Assembly: GCA_028583415.1 (NCBI GenBank)
Contig: CM053267.1
Location: 50,559,414-50,623,413, forward strand
Direction of reading: 5' to 3'
From: Protea cynaroides
Lineage: Eukaryota > Streptophyta > Magnoliopsida > Proteales > Proteaceae
Length of the DNA stretch: 64,000 nt
The translations under genes were made by a program, and so were the position numbers. Of the stretch, positions 27,892-39,800 are shown piece after piece (position 1 is the first letter of the stretch; each line of letters opens with the position of its first letter). The notes beneath the pieces are model-generated. The model saw only the letters and a program-made list of their open reading frames with translations, was not told where the DNA came from and did no database searches.

Positions 27892-30800
27892 TTATTTATT
27901 TATTTTATTTTTTTTCTTTTTTTTTCTTTTTTCAATTAATCACCGAGGTGTGACTTTTATAATAATGTTTGCTTCCCATGCTGTTGCATGTTCTTCTTTT
28001 ATAAAGTAAATGTCTCTCATTCTCACAAGGATTAAAGTATCACGTATTGGTAGCGTAGCAGTTGGATGATTTTAAGTGACGTATTGTATCGTAAAGTGGA
28101 TACGGTGGATACTCTAGGATATGGGGTAAGATACATACGGGAATGATTAGGCAACATGCAAAACATAATTTTTAAGCACAAAAACACTATAATAAGCAAT
28201 CTTGAAGTATTTCCAAGGATTAAAGACATAGTTGATGATATTCAATGAGCTACAACCTTCGGTTCACATTCACTGTAGGTTCTAATCAAGGAAGAAAACC
28301 AGAAAAGTGAAAAAAAATTCAATTGTATCAAGCTTTATATATGTGTATCAACCGTATCAAACCGTATCGGTTTGTATCGAGGTATATTGGTTCGTATCGA
28401 AGTGTATTGAGCCGTATTGAAAAGTGTATCTTATTTTTTGCGAGAATGGAAACTTATGTGTATTGATACGTATCGAGTGTATTGAACGTATCGAAGTGTA
28501 TCGAGCCGTATCGGTTTGATATGGTTGATACATGTGGAAACATCTTTTGTTTTATAAAAAGAGTTACGTTTCAAAGAGTATCGTATCGACCACTGCCAAT
28601 ACGGATACATATCGGTGGATACAGGCATATATTGTATCGATACTTAAAATCATGCTCCCTCAATCTCTGTGTATCTATCTTATTTATTTATTTATTTATT
28701 TATGTTTAGATACATTGGCATCCAGCAGAATCAACATCCATGTTGATGTCTGACATATGTGGTCGTGGCCTGAAATATGACAAATGGGCATATCCTTGTT
28801 AACAGATTCTCTATAGTTCTACTGCATAGTTATCATCAAGGCGTTGCTTAGGCATCCAGGCGCCTTGGAAACTAGGGTTCCTGGGCAGACGGCTTGGGTT
28901 CCAGTGACCCTCCAATGCCTTGGGTCACTTTGTCACCGTGATAACTATGTTCTACTTTTGAGGTAGCCAATAGCTATGTGAGAGTTGGTAACAACTCTTT
29001 ACCAACTCTCAACCATCCATGTCCAGAAACAGATTTTGTTTCCCTCCTCGGTCTCAAGATCATAAAGAGGAACTGTAGAAGAGGGATACTGTAAGAGAAA
29101 TGCCCACCGGGGAAATCATCCCACATGATCATGGGTAGACCATCCAAGTCAAAAAATGGTGGCAATGTTCCAGTAAACACTAACCTAAATTAGAGAATTA
29201 GGGCTGAAATAAGAGAACAAGATAAGAGCTACTGCAGAACCGATATAGGAGAAAACTAATAACTTGCACGAGGCTGGTCAGATGGCTTCCAAATCGGAGT
29301 TGATTTGAGTCAGGTTCAGATCCATCACTGGTCAGAATATGGAAATTTTATCTCAACTCTAGAAGGGTGTGCAATAGGATGTGATAGGGTTAGGTAGGTA
29401 ACAACACCTATTGGAAGGGTTTCAACTCATTTACATTGATCATAACTATTACGTAATCATAATGGAAACATGAATATCAAATATCATATCAATCTGAACA
29501 CTTGACCAGCAGTTAATAGTCAAAAGGACAAAATAGCTTGGAAAATGGGGCATTTGAAAAATGAAAAAGGAGGTACATCTGACCTATATGGAATAGACCA
29601 GAAGTGAAGGAAAACCATGGCAGAATAAGATTATTTAATCAACCAGATCATGACTTCGGGAATTTTACCACAAATACACTATAAAGGCACCAAATAGATA
29701 TCCCTTTGATGACTAGTTTTCTCAATATCAATTCAGAATCCCCCACTCTTACGGCAGCATATGTATCCTTCTTTATAAACCAATCTGACGTTCTAACCTA
29801 CTATTCTAAGCACAATCTGAACATTAGAAACTTTCCTAATTTCCTAATTGTGGAAGCCAGGGAATCTGAAGAATAGAATTTTCTGGAGTTTCTAAAAACA
29901 GGTTCAAAATCTCTTTTACGAAATAGAAAATCAAAACAGACCCAATCTAGCTTAAATATTTTAGAAAACTAGAAAAGAAGCTATTAGCTAATCTTGTCTG
30001 TGCACTAGACACCTTATATTTGGGATTATAAGATTGGCCCATTACAATTAGTAACCCCAAAAATAGATAGCCCAAGGTCTATATGTCCCTGCTTAGACTC
30101 AAAACAGGGCCTAATTAAATCCAATCGAGTTGGTTGCCTGCGTTAAATGGACACCCTTAAGAACCAATCTGTGTATATCATGCCCCTAAAATCTGAGTCT
30201 CTTACAGAATTTAGGTCTAAGTGTTACCATGCAATAACCACTCTAGATTAATACCTCATGACGAGAAAAACACAGCTTTTGCTGAGCCTGTCTTCAGTCA
30301 CCATCAAACTGTTCCTTGCAAGGTTTAAAATCTCGGGTTCTGTAGGAGTCTCGATCTCCTCCGAAACCGAGATCTTGATGAGATCTCTCCGAGACACTGC
30401 ATTTTATCCGAGACAGCTCCTCGGTGGCCAAAATACATATTTTAGGTCTCCAATTTCAGGGGAACCTCATTTTTACATACATAAACACATTTAGAGCATA
30501 AAGTTGTAAAAATAATGACTCTTTGTGATTGTTTGGGTTTACACCCATGTTTTGACAGTCAATGCTGAAGTTTGTTGTAAACTTAGGCTAATATTGACTA
30601 TTATATTCAATCAAATATGGCAAATGAGACAATAACATAATGCATTGGGGGAAAAGAGAAACAAAATAATACTTTATTATAAATCATTACATCATAGTTC
30701 AAATGTTCAATACTAAATGATCCCATAGTCCCCATGTGCCCATAATCCAAAATTTCACAATCCTCGTACAGATACAATGTCTAGTAATATGTAGAGTGTT

Positions 30801-33800
30801 GTGGATGATCCATCATACTATCATCATACATCTGGGAAAGTTGTCGACGCAAATGGTCTTCCAACTAAGCAACATAATCTTCCCACGACATTCTTGATGC
30901 AAAGTAGTTTTGGTAGTCTTGCATATGATTCATAAATATAACATCAGTAGCTGTCCAAAGGATACCTATCTTTGGGAAGAATGGAAAAACTTCTGAACTA
31001 GTACTCTGATGCTTAGACTCTTGCGGAGGTACTGATGGAACGGAATAGAAGTTGGTTGATCTACTCTGACTCTGTGTCTGTGCTCTTGCATTTGAACGAT
31101 CATCGAAGGAAGAACCATATGCAGTCGCAGTGGGATAGGGGACGAAGTTGATATCAACATAGTCATTTGGGGTGTATGCTGAACCAGTGCTATATCCAGG
31201 AACATTCCACTGCTCCTGTCCACTGCAGTAACTACTATTCTCCTCTACACTCAATCCTCGTAAGCCAGTAGAGAGGCTATCAACGTTGACGTCTATCATG
31301 CTACTGCAATCAGCATCTTCATCATGTTGAGATTGGGAATGATGCCGAGGCCTACGCGAATACGAAGTTGGTCTATGTGATGAGGATGACGCACGTGCGC
31401 CATGGTCATCATCCTGTATTGCATGAGTGTACTGGCTCTCCCTAGTATATCTAATAGGTGAGGCTTGTTGTTCTGGATCAGCCCCAATATTGACAATAGT
31501 GGCTTGACCTCCAGCTGGGTCTCCACGCCCACCCCCATGATCACTACTACTAGCTCCATTACCACTCCAACTCCACTCAGGATCATCTGTATCAGTGCCA
31601 GCAAGAGGGTCAAACGGCACGGGTGACCGTGTATGGACTCTACCCTCATTCGAGGCTACAAACTCGTCGACATCAGTATCTAGATGGCTGGCCAAATGGG
31701 GGTCAGGCATCCCCTCGGGCTCGTCCATTACTGGTATTCCTTTGACCCGCACCCACTCCGCTAATGGATCTTCCTCTTCAGAGTCAAGCTGGAAGATGTT
31801 GGTGAGCTCCAGCGGGGTATCATCTTCTTTATCATGGAACATGTTTTGCATCCTCAGCTTCATGTTGTAATGCATAAAGACCAAGTCATTTAGCCATTGG
31901 GAGCTAAGTTGATTCCGTATCTTTGAATGAATGAGGTTGAAAGTACTCCAGTTTCGCTCATAGCCAGATGCATAGCATGTCTGAGCTAACATTCTACTTG
32001 CTATCTTCTTCAGAGCAAGTGCATCTTTACATACAACACCCACCATTCAGCTGTATAAGAACAATAACATATTTTAATTTCGTATGCCATTTAATTGTAA
32101 TACATAAAACATAAGATAATTTAATTTCGTATGTCATTTAAACGTAATACATACACGGATCATTTTTTTCACGTCCAGCCACTGCAGCGGGGAACGCAAA
32201 ACTCCCACGTGCTTCCTTGAAGGTTTTAATCTACACACAATTGAAAACTTATAAATATTTTCAATTACAATATATAGTTTTGCCATATTTCCAGTAATTG
32301 AAGCATACAACTCACCTCTAGGTTTGCCAATACCTGTGCTTGGGATTTGGTTCCAACTTTGCAACCATTAGCTTCACTGCCTCAATGAGTTCTGCGTTCG
32401 TCCCAAGTACATGAGTATACTGGTACTTGGGGTTCAAATAGTATGCTAAAATATTTGACAGTGGATATGTGGTTAAAGCAAATAAAAATTATATTGATAC
32501 ATAAGTAATACTAAAGTAAATACATCATCAAATTTACTCACCAGTCTTATGCAATGGATGCATGAGTTGGCTCTCCCATCGGTCATTGATGATCTTTATG
32601 TAATTCTTGTAGCCATGTGGTATCAAAGCTTTAACACGTACTTTCAATGCGTCTACAACAGCATAAAGAAGTGGCATGATAGGTTTTTGCCTAGTATCTA
32701 CCAATCTCAACTCTTGCAGTCTTGCACTACAGGATGCAACACCTTGACTACCACCTTCATGTTTTGCCAAAATCTGTCTGAAGTGATGGTACTTTGTGCT
32801 TCCAGTCCCTGGGGGGTAGTTGATTGTCTCTACGAAAACCAATCCTCAGATGCAAACATCGATCTGAGTCCAACCATCTTCGCCTCAAAGCTCTTCAATG
32901 CTATGATCGTAGCGAATCTGGTGACACTTGGTCTGACCAAGTCCCCTCTACATCTGTCCCTGAGCATGTTCAAGGAATAACTATGATTGTAGATGAAAGT
33001 GGTTACTTGTCTTGTTTGCTCAATCACTCTCTTCACTTTACTTATCTTGCCCATGTCCTTCAACATCAAATCAATATAATGGGCAGCACATGGAATCCAA
33101 AAGAGATTGTAGTCGGCATTATTCATTAAGATCTCCCCTGCCTTCTTAAAGTTGCTGCAATTGTCCGTCACAATCTAGACAACGTTCTGAGCTCCCACCT
33201 CAACCACCACCTGTTGCAACAGTCCATAAATATAGTTTGCATCTTTTACTTCAGTTGATGCATCAACAGACCTAAGGAATACCGTTCTCCCATTACAATA
33301 AATCATGAAGTTGATGATGGACTTTCTGGTAGGATCAGTCCAACCATCACACATAATGGTTACTCTTGGCCTAAAATCCAGTCTTGTAATTCTTTCTTAT
33401 GTTGAGACAAATAATGAGTCATTAACTCATATTGATTTGGCCCTCTAATCCCTGTACCTGCCTTAGTAACTGCATTTAGCATGCTCTGAAAGAAAGGGCC
33501 TGTAGTGGTGTTTGCTGGGATGCCATGATAACACGACTACTTAGAGTAAGAATACCCTACTGACTCCCTATTCTTTCTCCCAAACATTACCTTTATTTTT
33601 TTCTGCTTGCTACCTTGCTTTGTAAAGACTTTAGGATCTTGCTCTAGAACTTGAACATAATCATCCCGTCCCCGTGGCTGAGGCACAGGTTCTTCCCTTC
33701 TACTTCGTGATCTAGAAAACCAAGAACCAATCCCTTTGCTCTGTCTCTGTGGTTCAGGCTCAGCTAATCCACTACCACTGCCACTTGCTCCAGATGTACC

Positions 33801-36800
33801 TGCTCCTATCTGTCTCCTTTCCGCATCTGATCTAAAGGTTTCTTTACTAGCCAGTGCCGCATGGTGCATCTGTCTTGCCTCTGCCTCTGTCATATTCTCT
33901 ACATCCCATCCCTCAGCCTCATGTTCCTCATTGGATTCTGGTATGGTGCCTCGAACTGCATCCTCAAATTACTGTTTTTCTATTCCCATTGCTGTCCTCC
34001 TTTGCCTCCCTCCCCTCAACTGTTCACCTATGGCCCTGGATATTTCCATAGGACACTGCAGGCATTTGGAAACATCTTTGCCCAATCCATTTAAGGGTTG
34101 GTTCAGTCTTGTGATGTCGCTAGACTGAAGCTTATTCCCACAAAAATTACACTGGGTCTTCTTCCTATCACCCTGAAGGGCAGTCCCATACTGTCATGCA
34201 GGGTCAGTACGGGAACTGGCACTGTCGCCTCCATCGCCTGCCCTAGAACTTGGTCTAGACATAATTTCCTAGCACTGTTTCATAGAAAACACAAACTTCA
34301 ACAACCTTACAAACTTGAACACAACATAAATTACATTTCAAAATTTTCCTCATATTTTAAATGCGATCAGAATATTTTTTTTCTTATTTTTCCCTATTTT
34401 ATAGCAATTTTTAACTCTTTTTAAATTAATTTTTAATTGCTGGAAATTATTTTTTTAATATAAATAATTCAAAAAAAAAAAAAACATACAACAACCGAAA
34501 TTGAAATCTGAAACCATAGGATAGTTGATCGGCCAACGGTGATTAACATATAAATAGGTCATCATCATCTAATGAGTAATAATAATAATAATTTTAATTT
34601 TTAATTGCTGAAAATTCATTTTTAAATGCAAATAATTGAAAAAAATACCAACAACAAATGAAATTGAAATCTGAAACCGTAGGATAGTAGATTGGCCAAT
34701 GGTGATTAACATATAAATAGGTCATCATCATCAAATAAGTATGAATAATAATAATTTTAATATTTAATTGCTGAAAATTAAATTTTAAATGCAAATAATT
34801 GAAAAAAAAACCTACAACAACCAAAATCGAAATTTGAAACCATGAGTTTGTAGATCAGGCTCACATATCTAACATATAAAAATTTCATCACGTTCTACAA
34901 ATTTTTTTTTTCTCCCTCATAATCTCATGTAAAAATCTTATTTTTCGGCAAGAAACTTACCTTCAACAGTTGATAGAAGGTTCCTACAGCAATCCCCGTA
35001 GTCCGAAGCACCACCCGCAGCAAGTTGGAAGTCCAAACAATGAAAAAATGGGGAAGAAATGAAGAAGTTTTCAAAAAACTAACAAAACAGAGGAAAGAGC
35101 TGTTCTCGGTTGAGTTCTTGACCGAGAACAGTGCTCTTTCACTTTTATAAAGTGAAAAAAAAAACAAAAAACAATTTCTCGCCGAGATATCGTGAGAAAT
35201 TGTGAGAAGTTGCAAGATTTTCCGAGAAATTGTGAGAAGTTGCGAGATTTTCCGAGAAATTGCGAGATATACCAAGCTCTCAACGGCGATTACATGCAAG
35301 GCCGAGATGAAATCCATTATCGACCCTGTTTTCGTCTCAGCCTTTGTCGAGATAGGCGAGAATGGCGAGATCTCGCGGAGATTTTATTCCATGGTTCCTT
35401 GTGATAATTGAAATCCTTTGTTAAGTAGGTAGCAGTTCGACAACTCAACCTTATCCCTACTAAATGGATAAGCTACACAAATTCTGTTTTGCCATTCAAT
35501 TTTTTAAAGCCATGTTTGTTTTCAATACTCAATTACGTGAATAGATGAGAGCAGATGGGAAAAGGCCAAAAGGAACATCATACATTCAATTTCCTTAGGA
35601 ACATCTTTCAGTCAATTTCCTTTTGGAATTCTGTGATTAAAGCTGTACCGTGACAAAGCCTTTCATGTCTTTTCTCCCATTTGTTCCAAGTTATTTTTTG
35701 GGGCCTATCCCTTTGTCTTTTGACACCTGTAATATGCATCAGATACTCTCCCTTACTGAGGGCTCCCAAGACATGCCCATATCTACTTAGATTGCTCTCC
35801 TTCAACTTATCGCCAATTGTACCCACTCTTAAATTTCCTCAAGAAATTTCTTATCTTCTATTATCTTTTTGGCTTCTATGGTTGGATGTTCAAATGTTGT
35901 AAATTAATGTAAAGTTAAAATCAAACAGAATCGTCGTCATTATTACTATTAATATTATGTAACTAATGCAAAAACTTACTGAACCAAAATTTACTTCATT
36001 TTTCAATTAAACTACATAGATTCTAATAAGAAGTATGACAATGCTGAAAATTTACTACACTTTTACTACTATCTATAATGTTGCTATTTTCTGTTAAGCT
36101 ATTGTTCTTCTCTTCTTAAAGCATTTGACATTACTTTCATCTTTCTATATCTGGCTAGACACAGCCATCTAGCTTTTCCACTCGTCCATTGCAATGTCCT
36201 CATCTAAGCTAAACTGATTTTATTTTTATGTGTTCTTCTTTCTTCTCTTCTTAAAGCATTTGACATTACTTTCATCTTTCTATATCTGGCTAGACACAGC
36301 CATCTAGCTTTTCCACTCGTCCATTGCAATGTCCTCATCTAAGCTAAACTGATTTTATTTTTATGTGTTCTTCTTTCTTCTTCACCCAACCTTCAATTCC
36401 ATACAACATTGAGCTCCATGCTTGGTGAAGTTTAATGCTCTGCCACCTGCCATGTGGTGGTACGAGGGTGGGTCCATGTGATAGAAGACCCCGAATCTGT
36501 CTCAGTGGTAAGATTCAATCCCCAATGAGCAGAGGACAAGGCACAAAATTACAAAACATGGTTTTGTATTTTATATTCATTTCCCTCGTGATAATTTTAT
36601 AATTTTTTTTTGAACTATATGGTTGAAGTTTGGTCCATGTCCTTACTGATTTGGGCTGAAGTTTCACCATTGAGATGGCTAGAGAGTCCTCTATCACACA
36701 GATCCACCCATGTGCTGACTTGCGCCAGATGCTGATATGTGAAACTTTACCAGGAATTCTGCAGTTTGAATGGAACCTTTACTTGTGATGCTTGTCATGA

Positions 36801-39800
36801 ACTCTTCAGCAGAGGTTTCCATTAATAATAGTAAACCTTCTATTATGCCCAGTCAATGTCTCTTACCTTCAGATTCTACTGAAGCACTGCAAGCTAAATC
36901 CATTTTGTTTAGGAGAAACCAAAAGAAGCTTTGTCAGCCAGTTCAATTTAGCAGTCCCAAGTTGCAGCAACTATTGTCCAGATTCTACCGTAGCACTGTA
37001 ATCCGATTATGTTGCATATAGGAGATTCCAAAACAGTAAATGGTTTATTCACCCAAAAAAAAAAGAAAAAAAAAAAAGGAGTAAATGGTTTGGTAGCTCA
37101 GATCATGTATGGGGATATATACTATATGACATAATTGTCATGGTACCAAGGTGACCCACGCCAGTCGCCAGCCACCTTGATACCTAGTTTAACTGAGGGC
37201 AACACCAAAGTGCCCAAAGTGAGTGTCATATGTTATATCTTAGGCCTCCAGGTAAGAGAGAGAGAGAGAGAGAGGGGGGGGGGAGGTAAAAAAGAAACTA
37301 TGGAAACATAGAAGGATAAAAATGTGAAATGATTGAAATTTATGACGTGGATAGAAAGATCATTTGGTTTTGGGACTGATTGTATTGGCACATAGGGAAA
37401 CTAGTCACCAAGGACCTCAAGGGGCGTCTTGGTGTTGTCCAGGTGATGCCTTGTCAACTATTTTAGATGAATTTGAGATAATTCCTCTTTGAAGGAGTTC
37501 TGTTGGGTCAAAAGAGTACCATTGGAGATTCATGATAAACTGTTGTTGCAATCTAAATCAAAGCACAATGGTGACGTGTTTGTTGATGGCATTTCAAAGG
37601 GTGAAAAAAAAGTCAGAAAAAAAAAGAAGATGGTGAGAATCGATGTTTATTCCTCGTCTTAGCAGTCACTATTTATAGACAAAATAGAAGGAGTAAAATG
37701 ATAGGTCTAGGACTCCACAAAATAAGGAGTCCTAGTTATAAAGTGAAAAGGAGTTCTACTTGTCAACATAACAAGGACTCTCATGATTAAAAGGATAAAG
37801 AAAAGCAGTCCTATTCTAATAAAGAGAAACAGTCTTTCTATTCTAATAAAGAGAAGCAGTCATATTCTAATTAAAGAAAAGGGAACTCCACTAGATAAGG
37901 TAAGTCTCAGTTACAATATAAGAGGATAGGATGTATTAAAGAATGACTCCACCATAAGGTGAATAGTAGCTCATGAATAGTAACTCGTGAATAGTGAACC
38001 CATCTATTAGGCTGAGAATAGGAATGGGTCTTGCTGATCAGGCTCATTCCTTTACATTAATATTTAGGAAAAATTTCACCCACCCCTTTGTACTTTCTTT
38101 TTAAATCACCCAACCCCCCACCTTGCCAATAATATCAGCCGCAACCCCTGCTGTTAGATTGACAAAAAACAGAAAAAGTAAAATTAGTCCATTACCCTCT
38201 TAATAAATTGACAACAAAATAACAAGTTTGCCATCAAATTTATCGTTTTTATAAATTCTTCCATATTTCATTTTAATTTGGTTTTTGTGAGTGGTGACAT
38301 CACGGGCGAAGCAAGCTGTATCTTCTCCGGCAACGGCTAGGTGTATCTTCAGGCAATAAGTTGTATCTTCAGGCGGTAAGCTGTTTGAAACACTCGAGAT
38401 ATACTGGTCCCTAGACCCATTGAATCTTTTGCGATCAAAGAAGGGATCCTGTTCTAGCTTATTAATCTAATTGGACGGGATCAGTGACACAAGCAAACAG
38501 TATCAACGGGACATTTAGATTTCCATCCGGGTATAGAAATACCCTTAACAGTGAAGTTTTTTCTGCAAATACGCTGAAAAGGGAATTCAGCAAGGATGTA
38601 AACTTGTCACTCACATTGTTTTTATTTAATAGTTTCTCATGTGTAATATAAATAGAATAGAACTCTGTACTTTACGCATCCAGAACATTGAATATAATTT
38701 TTCACTCTGAAACTCTGAACTACTACTTCTCCAAGCTTCTCCATTTGACATGGTATCAGAGCGCAGTCGCTCTTTCTGATTTTCTTTTCTCTTCTTCATC
38801 CTCCCAGTTATTTGTTTGTTTTTTGATGATTTGCATAGCTCTATTGTTTAATTTCTGCTTCGGTGCTTGTTTTCTGTTCTGTTCTGCGGTTCTGTGAATT
38901 GTTTTGATGCTGAAGGAGTAATTTAGGGTTTCAAATTTCTGAGCGAAAGCCTTTTTTCCTTCTGCAATTGTTTCTTAGTTCCTTTTTGCGAGAATTTCTG
39001 TACAACAGGTTCTTTCAAATCATTCTTCAATTCTTTGGTCGTTTGTTGTTAGGGTTTTGTACCCTGTCTGTCTGCAATTTCTTGAATCTTGAAGTCTCTA
39101 CCATCAATTTCTTAGTCCAAATCCTAACAGATCGATTTCAAAATTAATTCAACTACAAAGGACCCGAATATAATGTGTTATACGCCCAATGCTGTTTTGC
39201 GTGATGAAGTTTGTAAATTGGGGAAGGTAAAATAGTAAGTTACCACTGCTAAAGGGTAATTTCATCATTATATAATTTTTTAACCTTGCCACATCATCAC
39301 TTAACAGACAGGTCTATTAAGTCAGGATCTATGTGATATATATTTAACATCTGGGGGGGGATGAGTGTAACACTCCAACCTCCGCACAACCGTCAAGATA
39401 TAGTTCTCTTTAAAACGCGTCTTGACATATTGGGGAGGCTAAGGGTTATCAGCTAGTCTAGTTTCTTCCCCCTAACCAATGTGGGACTAAGTTTGTGCAC
39501 TTTTATAGATCTCCCGAACCACTTGGTACTTGTCGTATCTTGGTGGAGACTCCTCAACGATCTCCCATAATGGTCGGTCCTCGCCGCCTTTGGGTGTCAC
39601 ATTCTCCCTCCCCCTCTTTGGACATAGCGTCCCCGCTGTGGCCCTACACGGTGTCGGGGTCCGCTTTGATATCAATTGTAACGCTTCAACCTCCGTGCAA
39701 CCGTCAAGATATTGTCCTCTTTGGCCCATGGACTGCAAGGCTTTAAAACACATCTTGACATGTTGGGGCGGCTAAGGGTTATCAACTAACCTAGTCTCTT

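Larger units (their letters stand above)
30319..35393 (-). mobile_element. hAT-superfamily DNA transposon, 5,075 bp, complete ends
   Basis: The left end begins CAAGGTTTAAAATCTCGGG. The reverse complement of the right end begins CATGGAATAAAATCTCCGC, matching at about 14 of 20. A perfect 8-bp duplication GTTCCTTG flanks it, diagnostic for hAT. Both subterminal regions carry repeated (C)CGAGA motifs (30330-30430 and 35175-35375), likely transposase-binding sites. The interior encodes a BED/DUF659/hAT-type transposase on the minus strand, broken by stops and a frameshift. It is inserted antisense in the 14.8-kb intron of GSH1. Clean ends and duplication suggest the insertion is not very old, but the protein is dead. 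Confidence 0.95.

Noticed and set aside
27797..28009. ORF with repeated YI
   Set aside because: Translation of a (TA)n microsatellite; the same applies to 52645-52999.
39487..39775. ORFs on both strands
   Set aside because: They cross the two LTRs of a TRIM and carry no known domain.
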